Source: Robiginitomaculum sp. (lineage in GTDB: Bacteria; Pseudomonadota; Alphaproteobacteria; Caulobacterales; Maricaulaceae). Taken from it: DNA of 36,425 nt. The notes beneath the pieces are model-generated. The model was not told the origin of the DNA and did not search any database. It saw nothing but the letters and a program-made list of their open reading frames with translations. Positions within the stretch are counted from its first letter, which is position 1; the number at the start of each line of letters is the position of its first letter. The position numbers and the translations under genes were made by a program. Positions 18,286 to 27,051 of the stretch are shown here, in pieces. The stretch spans positions 1-36,425 of the forward strand of contig WFTT01000139.1 of assembly GCA_015485335.1 (NCBI GenBank), written 5' to 3'.

Positions 18286-18365
18286 GGACGATCTGTCCAT
18301 CAAGATCAATTGCATGGGCGAAGATAGTGCGATAGCAAACACCCTGATTTCATATCGAGGGTTTT

Positions 18366-18935
18366 ATGGCAGAGACAAAATATTTTGTGCACGCCTCATC
18401 GTATATTGATGACGGCGTCTCGATTGGTGAAGGCACCTCCATCTGGCACTTCTGCCATGTGCTTGGTGGCACTAGAATAGGCAAGAACTGCTCGCTGGGG
18501 CAAAACGTTATGGCCGGGCCAGACGTCACCATCGGCGATGGTTGTAAAATCCAGAACAATGTCAGCCTCTATAAAGGCGTTCACCTTGAAGATGATGTAT
18601 TTTGCGGTCCGTCCTGTGTATTCACCAACGTTACAACGCCTCGGGCCAACGTTAATCGCAAAAGCGAATTTGCCGATACGCGGGTTCGCAAGGGTGCTTC
18701 GATCGGTGCCAATGCGACCATTGTTTGCGGACGCGAGCTGGGCGAATATTGCTTTATTGCCGCCGGGGCCGTGGTGACCAAGGACGTGCCGGCCTATGCC
18801 CTGATGGCCGGGGTGCCGGCGCGACGCATTGGCTGGGTTAGCAAAAGCGGCGACATTCTGGGCAATGACCTGATTTGCCCGCGTACAGGCGAAGCTTACA
18901 CCCTGAACGATGATAAACTTGCCCCTTTGTCGTGA
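18366..18935 (+). CDS. wbpD: UDP-2-acetamido-3-amino-2,3-dideoxy-glucuronate N-acetyltransferase, WbpD-like
   Basis: This 189-residue left-handed beta-helix acyltransferase shows hexapeptide repeats through most of its length. Its start, YFVHASSYIDDGVSIGEGT, and the segments IWHFCHVLGGTRIGKNCSLGQNV and FCGPSCVFTNVTTPRA match WbpD/WlbB closely. The enzyme acetylates the 3-amino group of UDP-GlcNAc(3NH2)A using acetyl-CoA. A GAGGG lies just before the ATG. Neighbouring wbpB-, wbpE- and wbpA-like genes support the assignment. Here it is the first gene of the set. Confidence 0.9.
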   Translation: MAETKYFVHASSYIDDGVSIGEGTSIWHFCHVLGGTRIGKNCSLGQNVMAGPDVTIGDGCKIQNNVSLYKGVHLEDDVFCGPSCVFTNVTTPRANVNRKSEFADTRVRKGASIGANATIVCGRELGEYCFIAAGAVVTKDVPAYALMAGVPARRIGWVSKSGDILGNDLICPRTGEAYTLNDDKLAPLS

Positions 18936-19032
18936 TTTGAAAATTAAAGTGATGCAAACTCTGAGAATGGCAGTTTACCCACCAAACAGCCCTGCTATAA
19001 GGCCCGTGAAAGCGTAAAATGGATACTGTGTG

Positions 19033-20004
19033 ATGGCTGGTAAGGGTGATGGTGTGGGCGTAGCCGTAATTGGTTGCGGGCACTGGGGGAAAAATCTGGT
19101 ACGCAATTTCTCTACCCTGGGGGCCCTGGTTGCCGTGGTTGATCCTCGCGCCGATATCGCCGCCAAATTTGCCAAAGACTATGGCGTTAAGGCCCTGTCC
19201 CTGGAAGATGCGCTGTCTTCGGACGATATTTCCGCTGTAGTTATCGCAGTACCGGCCGAGCTTCATGCCAAAATTGCCCTGGATGCGATTGCCGCAGGCA
19301 AGGATGTCTATGTTGAAAAGCCAGTGGCCCTGACCATGGAAGATGCCAGCGCCATTGCCGATGCCGCCAGCGCGGCAGATCGTATTTTGATGGTGGGGCA
19401 TTTGCTGCAATATCATCCGGCATTTGAGGCATTGCTAGGCAGCGTGCGCGCCGGGGATCTGGGCATACTTCAATATGCCTATTCAACCCGCGTCAGCACC
19501 GGCATTTTCCGTACCGAGGAAAATGCACTCTGGAGCCTGGCACCTCATGATTTCTCTTTAATGCTGGCGCTTTTTGGTGAAAGCCCCGACCATGTCGAGG
19601 GCACGGGCGCGGGCTGGGTTACCCCGGGCATCGAAGACGAATACCGGGTCAATATGACCTTCCCCTCGGGGGGGCGCGCCCATATTTTTGCCTCCTGGCT
19701 GCATCCTTTCAAGGAACAGCGCCTGGTGGTAGTTGGCGAAAAGGCCATGGCTGTTTTTGAAGACACCCATCCGGACAAGACACAAAAACTGCGCCTTTAC
19801 CGCCATGGCATTGATCACAGTTCGGGCAAGCCGGCACCTGTCAAAGCCGAAGCAGAAATGCTGCCCTATGATATGGCCGCGGAACCTCTGGCTCAGGAAT
19901 GCCAGCATTTTCTGGACTGTTGCATCAGTCGCGCCACCCCCCGCACCGATGCCAAGGAGGCCCTGGCGGTCCTGCAGGCCATGATTATGGCGGGTAAGTC
20001 GTAA
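19033..20004 (+). CDS. wbpB: UDP-GlcNAcA 3-dehydrogenase, WbpB/WlbA-like Gfo/Idh/MocA oxidoreductase
   Basis: This 323-residue oxidoreductase has an N-terminal Rossmann fold (VAVIGCGHWGKNLVRNF) and the Gfo/Idh/MocA motif EKPVAL with Lys96. WbpB and WlbA oxidise C3 of UDP-GlcNAcA in concert with the aminotransferase WbpE, recycling NAD with 2-oxoglutarate. The start is not certain: GTG 19030 and ATG 19033 are adjacent and neither has a strong ribosome binding site. It lies 97 bp after the acetyltransferase gene and 39 bp before the aminotransferase gene, consistent with one operon. Confidence 0.9.
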   Translation: MAGKGDGVGVAVIGCGHWGKNLVRNFSTLGALVAVVDPRADIAAKFAKDYGVKALSLEDALSSDDISAVVIAVPAELHAKIALDAIAAGKDVYVEKPVALTMEDASAIADAASAADRILMVGHLLQYHPAFEALLGSVRAGDLGILQYAYSTRVSTGIFRTEENALWSLAPHDFSLMLALFGESPDHVEGTGAGWVTPGIEDEYRVNMTFPSGGRAHIFASWLHPFKEQRLVVVGEKAMAVFEDTHPDKTQKLRLYRHGIDHSSGKPAPVKAEAEMLPYDMAAEPLAQECQHFLDCCISRATPRTDAKEALAVLQAMIMAGKS

Positions 20005-20043
20005 AAACATTCATTCACGAAACGTGAAAAGGGAATTACAGTC

Positions 20044-21171
20044 ATGGGCATAGCCTTTATTGATCTGCAGGCACAGCGGGCGCGAATTGAGGATAAAATC
20101 AATGCCGCCATCACCAAAGTGTTGGACGAAGGCCGCTTTATCATGGGGCCGCAAGTGGCCCAGTTTGAAGAGCAAATGGCCGCCTTTGGCAACGCCAAGC
20201 ATGCCCTTGGCTGTGGCAACGGCACCGATGCGCTGGCCCTGCCACTGCTGGCCTGGCAGATCGGACCAGGGGATGCGGTTTTCTGCCCCAGCTTTACCTT
20301 TGCCGCCACCGGGGAAATTGTTCCCTGGTATGGGGCCACGCCGGTCTTTGTCGATATTCTGCCTGATACCTATAATATTGACCCGGCAAAGCTGGAAGCC
20401 AGTATCGAAAAGATCAAGGCCGAGGGTAAGCTGACCCCCAAAGTGATTATTGCGGTGGACCTTTTTGGTCAGCCAGCGGATTATCCGGCGCTTAACGCCA
20501 TTGCCAAAAAGCATGACATGAAGCTGGTGGCCGATTCCGCCCAAGGCTTTGGCTGTACTCTGAACGGCCATCATCCTCTGCATTGGGCCGATGTGACCAC
20601 CACCAGCTTTTTTCCGGCCAAGCCGCTGGGCTGTTATGGCGATGGCGGCGCGGTGCTGACCAATTGTGATGAAACCGCCGACACCATCCGGTCCTTGCGG
20701 GTACATGGCAAAGGCGGCGATAAATACGACAATATCCGCATTGGCATGAATTCGCGCCTGGATACGCTGCAAGCGGCCATTCTGATTGAAAAACTGGCGA
20801 TTTTTGCTGATGAGATCGAACGGCGCAATCTGATCGCCAGCCGGTATTGCGAAGCCTTGAAAGATTGCGTTGAGGCCGTACCGGCCATGATCGAGGGCGG
20901 CATTTCCACCTGGGCGCAATTCACCATCGAGCACAAGGACCGCGAAGGGTTGGCCGCGCATCTCAAAGCCAATGGGGTTCCCAGTGCGATTTATTATCCC
21001 AAACCCATGCACATGCAGACTGCCTATAAAGACTTCCCCGTAGGGGCCGGTGGGTTAGAGGTGTCCGAGGACAAGGCGGTGCGCGTGATCTCCCTGCCTA
21101 TGCACCCCTATCTGGACGAAGGTACACAGGATATGATTATTCAGGCGGTGCGTGGATTTAATGGCCGCTAG
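20044..21171 (+). CDS. wbpE: UDP-3-keto-GlcNAcA aminotransferase, WbpE-like (DegT/DnrJ/EryC1)
   Basis: This 375-residue PLP-dependent sugar aminotransferase has the DegT/DnrJ/EryC1 layout. It starts IAFIDLQAQRARIEDKI. The PLP lysine is Lys193 in FFPAKPLGCYGDGG, and the sugar-site block is SRLDTLQAAIL. WbpE adds the 3-amino group to UDP-3-keto-GlcNAcA using glutamate. AAGGGA lies about ten bases before the ATG. Its place between WbpB- and WbpA-like genes makes the substrate assignment fairly secure, although DegT family members vary. Confidence 0.92.
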   Translation: MGIAFIDLQAQRARIEDKINAAITKVLDEGRFIMGPQVAQFEEQMAAFGNAKHALGCGNGTDALALPLLAWQIGPGDAVFCPSFTFAATGEIVPWYGATPVFVDILPDTYNIDPAKLEASIEKIKAEGKLTPKVIIAVDLFGQPADYPALNAIAKKHDMKLVADSAQGFGCTLNGHHPLHWADVTTTSFFPAKPLGCYGDGGAVLTNCDETADTIRSLRVHGKGGDKYDNIRIGMNSRLDTLQAAILIEKLAIFADEIERRNLIASRYCEALKDCVEAVPAMIEGGISTWAQFTIEHKDREGLAAHLKANGVPSAIYYPKPMHMQTAYKDFPVGAGGLEVSEDKAVRVISLPMHPYLDEGTQDMIIQAVRGFNGR

Positions 21172-21198
21172 CACCGCAACAAAGATAAGGACGAGCCG

Positions 21199-22557
21199 AT
21201 GACGGTTTCAGAAACCACCAATGCCAGTGTGCCTCTGGCGGCGCTTAGCGAAGCGTTTGTGCGCAAGGTTGCGGGCAAGACGCTACGTATCGGTGTCGTG
21301 GGGCTTGGCTATGTGGGCCTGCCACTGGCCGAGGCCTTTGTGCGCCAAAACCTGACCGTTGTTGGCTTTGATATTGATCAAGCCAAGGTCGATATGCTGG
21401 AAGGCGGCAAGTCCTATATCAAGCATATTTCCGATGACCGTATCCAGTCGATGAATGGGTCGGGGCACTTTTCTTCAACCACGGATTTTAATGGCCTGAA
21501 ATCTGTAGATGCCATTCTGATCTGCGTGCCAACGCCGCTGGGTGCGCATCGCGAACCGGATCTCTCTTATGTGGTGGCAACCACCGAGAACATTGCCAAA
21601 CATGTACAGCCAGGCCAGTTGATTATTCTGGAATCCACCACCTATCCCGGCACTTCCGAAGAAGTGCTGCAGCCCATATTGGAAGCGGGTGGCCTGAAAG
21701 CCGGGATTGATTTTGCCATCGCCTATTCGCCAGAACGAGAAGACCCAGGTAATCCCAATTTTGAAACCTCGACCATTCCCAAGGTGGTGGGGGCCTCATC
21801 CGAGCCAGAACGTGAGATGGCCTGCGCCCTTTATGGCGCCATTGTGCCCACTGTGCCGGTGCCGAACTTACGCACCGCCGAGGCGGTCAAGCTGACGGAA
21901 AATATTTTCCGCGCCGTCAATATTGCGCTGGTGAACGAGTTGAAAGTTGTCTTTGGGGCGATGGATATTGATGTCTGGGAAGTGATCGAGGCGGCCAAAA
22001 CCAAGCCGTTTGGCTATATGGCCTTCTACCCCGGCCCCGGTCTGGGCGGGCATTGCATCCCCATCGATCCCTTCTATCTGACCTGGAAAGCACGGGCCTA
22101 TGGCCTGAACACCCGCTTTATCGAGCTAGCCGGTGAGATTAATTCCAACATGCCCGGTCATGTGGTGGATCGTCTGGCCGAGGCCATGAACGAAAAACTG
22201 GGTCTGGCCATGAAGGGCGCGAAAGCCTTGGTGGTGGGGCTGGCCTACAAGAAAAATGTGGATGATATGCGCGAAAGCCCGGCGCTGGAGCTGATCGACA
22301 AACTGCGTGCCCGCGGCATGGAGGTCGAATATTATGATCCCTATATCCCCGTGGCCCCCTCCATCCGCGAACACCCTGAGGTCGAAGGCATGCGCTCTGT
22401 CAAATGGACCGAGGACGCACTGGCAAAATTTGATGTGGCGCTGATTGCCACCGATCATGATGATGTGGATTATGCCCCCTTGCTGGCCGCCGTTGACCTG
22501 GTGGTCGATACCCGCAATGCCATCAAAGAACGCTCGGACAAGGTTGTGCGTGCCTGA
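21199..22557 (+). CDS. wbpA: UDP-N-acetyl-D-glucosamine 6-dehydrogenase, WbpA-like
   Basis: This 452-residue nucleotide-sugar dehydrogenase has an N-terminal NAD site (GVVGLGYVGLPLAEAF), the STTYPGT block and the catalytic cysteine Cys286 in GGHCIPIDPFYL. Its C-terminal UDP-binding domain contains ALVVGLAYKKNVDDMRESPA. It oxidises C6 of UDP-GlcNAc to the uronate in two steps and supplies the substrate of the other wbp-like enzymes here. AAGGACGAG before the ATG is a good ribosome binding site. A UDP-ManNAc dehydrogenase role is the main alternative; the neighbours favour UDP-GlcNAc. Confidence 0.93.
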   Translation: MTVSETTNASVPLAALSEAFVRKVAGKTLRIGVVGLGYVGLPLAEAFVRQNLTVVGFDIDQAKVDMLEGGKSYIKHISDDRIQSMNGSGHFSSTTDFNGLKSVDAILICVPTPLGAHREPDLSYVVATTENIAKHVQPGQLIILESTTYPGTSEEVLQPILEAGGLKAGIDFAIAYSPEREDPGNPNFETSTIPKVVGASSEPEREMACALYGAIVPTVPVPNLRTAEAVKLTENIFRAVNIALVNELKVVFGAMDIDVWEVIEAAKTKPFGYMAFYPGPGLGGHCIPIDPFYLTWKARAYGLNTRFIELAGEINSNMPGHVVDRLAEAMNEKLGLAMKGAKALVVGLAYKKNVDDMRESPALELIDKLRARGMEVEYYDPYIPVAPSIREHPEVEGMRSVKWTEDALAKFDVALIATDHDDVDYAPLLAAVDLVVDTRNAIKERSDKVVRA

Positions 22558-22594
22558 TCTTTGTCATTTTGCCATCTCCGTCGTAAGCTAAGCT

Positions 22595-23764
22595 ATGCCC
22601 GGCCCTGAGCAAAATCCCAAGGACTATCGCCCCAACATTGTCCTTTTTGCACGTCATTTCCCGCCCCATGTCTCCGGCGGGGCACGTCGCCCCTATTATC
22701 TGGCCAAAGCCTTGCAATCCCTTGGATGCAGGGTGTTTGTCATCGCCCCGGCCCTACCTGATGGCATTACCGGACTGGCCGTGCCTCATGTGCAGCCGGA
22801 CCCAGTAATTGGCACCCCAACGCCGCCCGGCTTTCGAGACCTGTTACGTGACTGGTTATTATGGCCGGACCCGGACATTCGCTGGACCAAACGGGCCGTA
22901 CATGCCGTGCAAAAGTCACTGCCGTTTCAGCCCGATTGGGTGATCACCACCAGCCCGCCAGAATCCATTCATTATGCGGGTCAGTATTTCAAACAGATGA
23001 CGGGCTGTCACTGGCTTGCTGATATGCGTGACCATTGGCTGGTCAGACCATTTCGCAAACAACGTGAAAGCGCCCTCAGAAACTTTATAGAGCGCAAAAT
23101 TGCTTCAACCATGCTGCGTCAGGCAGACCTGATCAGTACGGTTAATGATGAAATTACCAGGGAAATGCACCTCTATGCCAGCGAGTCTGATAGGGTATTT
23201 GTATTGCCGCATTTCTCGATCATAGACGACAACATTGCCACCGATGATGAAATTACCCTGCCTGATGACAAGGTGAACCTGGTCTATACGGGATGCTTTT
23301 CTCTTTCTGATCCCGAATGTCATATCGGCGATACCCTGGATATGTTCACCCAGGCTGCCACCATAAACCAGAATTTGCATTTGCACATTGCCGGGCGCCT
23401 TAGTGCCGAAGAAGAAGCGTTGATCAAAACTAGCGCATGTGCCGATAAAATTACACTTTATGGTGTCATATCCCTGCAGCAGGCACATGCCATGCAACGG
23501 GCCGCTCATGCATTGCTGTTGGCGGGCTCCCCCCATGCACTTACCCCACCTGGCAAAGCCGCAGAGTATGCGGCCACAACCAAACCGATCATCGCCATAT
23601 CAGAGGCACCATGGGCGAAGAATTTCAATGGCCCTAAATCTGCACTGGAAAATCTGATCCTTCTGAAGGCAGGCACCGCCAGGATTACGGCAAATGCAAT
23701 GGCAACACAGGAAGAGGCCGCCTTGAAGATTTTACAAAAGATGGCCCAAATAGTCTCGCGCTGA
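22595..23764 (+). CDS. Glycosyltransferase, GT-B fold (family 4-like)
   Basis: This 389-residue protein has the GT-B pattern. The N-terminal domain contains HFPPHVSGGARRPYYLAKAL, a typical acceptor-side GG loop, and a linker has WLADMRDHW. The C-terminal nucleotide-sugar domain has VNLVYTGCFS, LHIAGR and TPPGKAAEYAATTKPII. The last resembles the family 4 donor-site region but lacks a clear EX7E pair. It is 37 bp downstream of wbpA, so it is the likely user of the diacetamido-uronate sugar. No strong ribosome binding site precedes the ATG, so the start is tentative. Confidence 0.8.
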   Translation: MPGPEQNPKDYRPNIVLFARHFPPHVSGGARRPYYLAKALQSLGCRVFVIAPALPDGITGLAVPHVQPDPVIGTPTPPGFRDLLRDWLLWPDPDIRWTKRAVHAVQKSLPFQPDWVITTSPPESIHYAGQYFKQMTGCHWLADMRDHWLVRPFRKQRESALRNFIERKIASTMLRQADLISTVNDEITREMHLYASESDRVFVLPHFSIIDDNIATDDEITLPDDKVNLVYTGCFSLSDPECHIGDTLDMFTQAATINQNLHLHIAGRLSAEEEALIKTSACADKITLYGVISLQQAHAMQRAAHALLLAGSPHALTPPGKAAEYAATTKPIIAISEAPWAKNFNGPKSALENLILLKAGTARITANAMATQEEAALKILQKMAQIVSR

Positions 23765-23836
23765 ACCTGCGCTGGGCACCAATAGCGGCCTTTATCCCCC
23801 GAACTATACCATAGCTGTCTTCCCCGGATTAGCCCC

Positions 23837-23857
23837 TGCAAAGGCTCTGTCTTTGCA
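23837..23857. promoter_or_regulatory. Inverted repeat downstream of the glycosyltransferase
   Basis: TGCAAAG (23837-23843) and CTTTGCA (23851-23857) are perfect 7-bp arms around a 7-base loop. There is no T-run after it, so it is either a weak terminator or a protein-binding site ahead of the next gene. Confidence 0.35.
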
Positions 23858-23918
23858 CCCCGATCAATACCCTGACCACCACCAGAGAGGATGGGTGCAT
23901 GTCACATCATTGCCCTCC

Positions 23919-23959
23919 TTGACTTTCTTCTTTTTTACGCATACTTTGTTTTTCAAAGT
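23919..23959 (+). promoter_or_regulatory. Promoter with overlapping dyad before the membrane protein/regulator pair
   Basis: TTGACT (23919-23924) and TACTTT (23942-23947) are separated by 17 bases, a plausible though weak -10. The dyad ACTTTG-TTTTT-CAAAGT (23943-23959) covers the -10 and lies 20 bp before the ATG, as expected for a repressor site. The winged-helix gene downstream is the obvious candidate regulator. Confidence 0.45.
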
Positions 23960-23978
23960 TCTTTGTATGGAGATAATA

Positions 23979-24611
23979 ATGACAAAATCTGAAACGATAA
24001 ACGCGACGACTGAAGACCTGGGTTATTTACGAGCAATGGCCGAAGAAGGGCAAAAGGCCCCGCTATTGGGTGGCCGGTTTGCGGTTTTGTGGGGTACCCT
24101 GGTGGCGCTGGCCCTGTTCACACAATGGCTGGTCTTAACCGACCAGGCCCCGTTTGGACCCGAAGCCTTAATTTTTGTCTGGTCGAGCATAGGGGTTCTA
24201 GGATGGTTAGGATCGATGATATTGGGCCGTTCATTAAGAGGTAAGCCGGGCACTGGCTCCGTAGGAAACCGGGCCGAAAGCGCCGTTTGGTCATCGGGCG
24301 GCTTTGCCATTTTCATCTATGTACTGTCGGTTATCGCCGCCGTTTATATAGGCAAGGCAAACTATGGAATATTCAACACCATCATGATGGTGGCGTTCAG
24401 CATCTATGGCATTTGCTATTTTACCACCGGCTCTCTTTCAGGAAATCGGAGTATGTATTTTATCGGCGCCCTTTGCTTCTTAGCCACCCTCATCAATGGT
24501 GCCTTGATCAGCCAGGCCGTTGTTTATCTAGTTGATGCCGGCTTTGTGGTGCTGGTCACCGTGATTCCCGGTGCCTTGCAAATGCGGGCTGAACCATCCC
24601 AAGTTGTTTAG
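23979..24611 (+). CDS. Integral membrane protein of unknown function
   Basis: This 210-residue protein has a short acidic cytoplasmic start (about 1-30, LRAMAEEGQKAP) and six or so hydrophobic helices. No enzymatic motif is visible. The ATG at 23979 is chosen because GGAG lies about eight bases upstream and upstream codons in the frame look non-coding. It is 11 bp before a winged-helix regulator gene. Pairs of this kind, membrane protein plus small ArsR/MarR-like regulator, recur in proteobacteria, but I know no function for them. Confidence 0.8.
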   Translation: MTKSETINATTEDLGYLRAMAEEGQKAPLLGGRFAVLWGTLVALALFTQWLVLTDQAPFGPEALIFVWSSIGVLGWLGSMILGRSLRGKPGTGSVGNRAESAVWSSGGFAIFIYVLSVIAAVYIGKANYGIFNTIMMVAFSIYGICYFTTGSLSGNRSMYFIGALCFLATLINGALISQAVVYLVDAGFVVLVTVIPGALQMRAEPSQVV

Positions 24612-24622
24612 GTGCCGTCATC

Positions 24623-24925
24623 ATGGAACCTCAATTTAACACCAACACATTGGACCCGGTCATTCACGGGCGGGTGCGCCTGGGCATGATGGCTTATCTG
24701 GCCTCAGTCAGTGCCGCCAGTTTTGCCGAGCTTAAGGCTAAGCTAGAAGCATCAGATGGAAACCTTTCTACTCATTTACGCAAGCTGGAAGATGCGGGCT
24801 ATGTACAGGTGCACAAAAGCTTTAACGGCCGCAAACCACTAACAAAGGTCAGTCTTAGCGACAAGGGACGCACCGCCTGGATAGCCTATCTGGGCCATAT
24901 GCAAAGCCTGCTGAATGGGGGCTAA
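24623..24925 (+). CDS. Winged-helix transcriptional regulator
   Basis: This 100-residue protein is almost entirely a winged-helix domain. It starts with LDPVIHGRVRLGMMAYLA, has a recognition-helix region DGNLSTHLRKLEDAGYV and a wing KSFNGRKPLTKVSLSDKGR. This matches the small single-domain regulators related to MarR/PadR that bind DNA as dimers. No effector domain is present. It follows the membrane protein gene by 11 bp and probably represses the shared promoter through the ACTTTG/CAAAGT dyad. Its stop lies in the loop of a GGGGG/CCCCC hairpin. Confidence 0.9.
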   Translation: MEPQFNTNTLDPVIHGRVRLGMMAYLASVSAASFAELKAKLEASDGNLSTHLRKLEDAGYVQVHKSFNGRKPLTKVSLSDKGRTAWIAYLGHMQSLLNGG

Positions 24926-24930
24926 CCCCC
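24917..24930. terminator. Hairpin at the convergent stops of the regulator and lpdA
   Basis: GGGGG (24917-24921) and CCCCC (24926-24930) flank CTAA, which contains the regulator stop codon. The lpdA stop begins at the next base. There is no T-run, so factor-independent termination is uncertain. Confidence 0.3.
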
Positions 24931-26334
24931 TTACATCTGCATGGTCCAGCCTTCGACCCCCATGGCCGCCTGACGCAAAGCTTCGGATAGCGTCGGGTGG
25001 GCATGGCAGGTCCGGGCAATATCTTCGGAGGCGGCTCGAAATTCCATCGCCAAAGCGGCTTCGCCAATCATTTCCGACACATTTGGCCCCATCATATGCA
25101 CCCCCAGAATTTCGTCCGTAGTGGCATCTGCCAGCACTTTGACAAAGCCCGCCGTTTCATGATTAGCCCGCGCCCGCGAATTGGCAGTAAAGGGAAAGGC
25201 ACCCTTTTTAAAGGCAATGCCGGCGTCTTTTAAGTCTTCTTCGGTGCGGCCAACCCAGGCAATCTCCGGCGAAGTATAAACCACTCCTGGAATGACATTG
25301 TAATTAACATGAGCCGCTTTGCCAGCAATCGCCTCAGCGCAGGCCACACCCTCTTCCTCGGCCTTATGAGCCAGCATTGGCCCGGTGGTACAATCGCCAA
25401 TGGCCCAAATACCCGGCACACCAGTTTTCCAGTGATCGGTTTCGATAAAGCCGCGTTTGTCAGTTTTCACCCCGGCCCCTTCCAGCCCCAGACCCTGAGT
25501 ATAGGGGCGACGACCAATGCAAACCAGAACAGTTTCGGCCTCTAGGGTCTGTGCCTCGCCGCCTTTGGCTGGCTCCATAGTAAGTTTCAGTTTGGTCTTC
25601 AGCTTTTCGATGCCCGTGACCTTCATGCCCAGATGAAAGTCAAAGCCCTGTCGCTTGAACTGACGTTGCGCCTGTTTGGCGATCTCTGCATCGGCACCTG
25701 GCAATATACGCGGCAAAAACTCCACCACACTGACCTGTGCGCCCAACCGCCGCCAGACCGAACCCAGTTCCAGCCCGATGACCCCTGCACCAATCACCAC
25801 CATGGATTTTGGCACTTTTGGCAGGGATAATGCGCCGGTGGAGGAAACAATGCGTTCCTCATCAATTTCCACCCCTGGCAAAGGCGTCACCTCTGAGCCA
25901 GTGGCGATGACAATATTCTTTGTAGCCAAGGTGACGGTCTTGCCCTTGGTATCGGTGACTTCCACCTGCCCGACTCCGACGATTTGTCCTGTGCCGGTGA
26001 TATGCTCCACCTTGTTTTTCTTGAATAAAAACGCAATGCCTTTGGTCAGACCATCCACCGTCTCGGCTTTGCTGGCCATCATTTTTTCAAGGTCCATGGA
26101 TACGCCACTGGCCTTGATGCCAAGGTCCGCATATGGTCCCGAAACACCCTCATAAATTTCCGACGCATGTAGCAAGGCCTTGGAGGGAATACACCCTACA
26201 TTCAGGCAAGTACCGCCCAGGGTAGTGCCTTTTTCAACACAGGCAACCTTCAGGCCTAACTGCCCGGCACGGATGGCACAATTATAGCCTCCCGGCCCGC
26301 CACCAATAATGATCAGGTCATATATCTCTGCCAT
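24931..26334 (-). CDS. lpdA: Dihydrolipoyl dehydrogenase
   Basis: This 467-residue flavoprotein (E3) reoxidises dihydrolipoamide in 2-oxoacid dehydrogenase complexes and passes electrons to NAD. It has the FAD site [16 protein letters not shown], the redox disulphide Cys43/Cys48 in [13 protein letters not shown], a second nucleotide site ([16 protein letters not shown]) and the catalytic C-terminal [14 protein letters not shown] lies about 12 bases before the ATG. No E1 or E2 genes are in the window. A stand-alone lpdA is common in alphaproteobacteria and often serves the 2-oxoglutarate complex. Confidence 0.96.
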   Translation of the reverse strand: MAEIYDLIIIGGGPGGYNCAIRAGQLGLKVACVEKGTTLGGTCLNVGCIPSKALLHASEIYEGVSGPYADLGIKASGVSMDLEKMMASKAETVDGLTKGIAFLFKKNKVEHITGTGQIVGVGQVEVTDTKGKTVTLATKNIVIATGSEVTPLPGVEIDEERIVSSTGALSLPKVPKSMVVIGAGVIGLELGSVWRRLGAQVSVVEFLPRILPGADAEIAKQAQRQFKRQGFDFHLGMKVTGIEKLKTKLKLTMEPAKGGEAQTLEAETVLVCIGRRPYTQGLGLEGAGVKTDKRGFIETDHWKTGVPGIWAIGDCTTGPMLAHKAEEEGVACAEAIAGKAAHVNYNVIPGVVYTSPEIAWVGRTEEDLKDAGIAFKKGAFPFTANSRARANHETAGFVKVLADATTDEILGVHMMGPNVSEMIGEAALAMEFRAASEDIARTCHAHPTLSEALRQAAMGVEGWTMQM

Positions 26335-26423
26335 GGGAATCGCCGCTCCTTCGCCCAGAATTCCCCTTATAGGTGCGGGCTATGGCGCGCAAGGTCAACC
26401 GCGCCAGACCGTAGCGCGGCGTT

Positions 26424-26846
26424 TTAGCGCTTGAACCGCCGCGTGCGCGCCGCGGCGCTGGCATGCCAGGCGAGCAGAAAAGTCAGCGCCACCATTACAC
26501 TGGACGCAATAACCCCCGTTTGGCCGTAATACTTAATCCCTTCGGCCAACATGATATCATGGCCAACAAAAGCCAACAGCATCAACAGGCTGGCCAGCCA
26601 TAACAGTGTTGGTGCCAGTTTACGCTGTAGGACCAAGAGCATCCCACCAGCGGTTCCCAAGGCTATGGTTATACCCCATAACGCCTTGCGCCATAAGGGA
26701 AACCCCTGAATCCAGGCAATCATTTGCGGCGGAAAATCCTTTAAATAAAGCTCATTGCCGGTCAGGGTCAGAAACATATCCAGCCCAGCATAGGCCCAGA
26801 ATATCAGGGTGAACAGGCTGATCAGCCAAAACAAGAGAGCTTTCAT
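26424..26846 (-). CDS. Small integral membrane protein, unknown function
   Basis: This 140-residue protein has four hydrophobic helices (about 4-24, 51-70, 76-96 and 108-128) and a basic tail (RTRRFKR). The loop between helices 1 and 2 contains LTGNELYLKDFPPQM. It resembles a broad class of four-helix bacterial membrane proteins, DoxX-like in size, but has no diagnostic motif. It lies upstream of lpdA on the same strand with about 90 bp between them and is divergent from the glutaryl-CoA dehydrogenase gene. Confidence 0.7.
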   Translation of the reverse strand: MKALLFWLISLFTLIFWAYAGLDMFLTLTGNELYLKDFPPQMIAWIQGFPLWRKALWGITIALGTAGGMLLVLQRKLAPTLLWLASLLMLLAFVGHDIMLAEGIKYYGQTGVIASSVMVALTFLLAWHASAAARTRRFKR

Positions 26847-27051
26847 ATTGCCGTTCCATTTCGCCGATTATCCATTTCTGACATAAAAGCACAGTATGAC
26901 GCCAAGCGCCAATGATGGTGGATGCCCCGAAAAGGAAGCGTTGGCCATTTTTTTGCTTCTGCGTCCATACGGGTCTGGCGTACGGCTTAAAAACACAATA
27001 TGGATTTTGCAAATCACTGATTACAGAAGCGGCACAAAGAAAGGCCTCCCC

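Noticed and set aside
20011-21012. 333-residue open frame on the minus strand
   Set aside because: It lies antisense to the clearly identified wbpE-like gene and has no recognisable domain.
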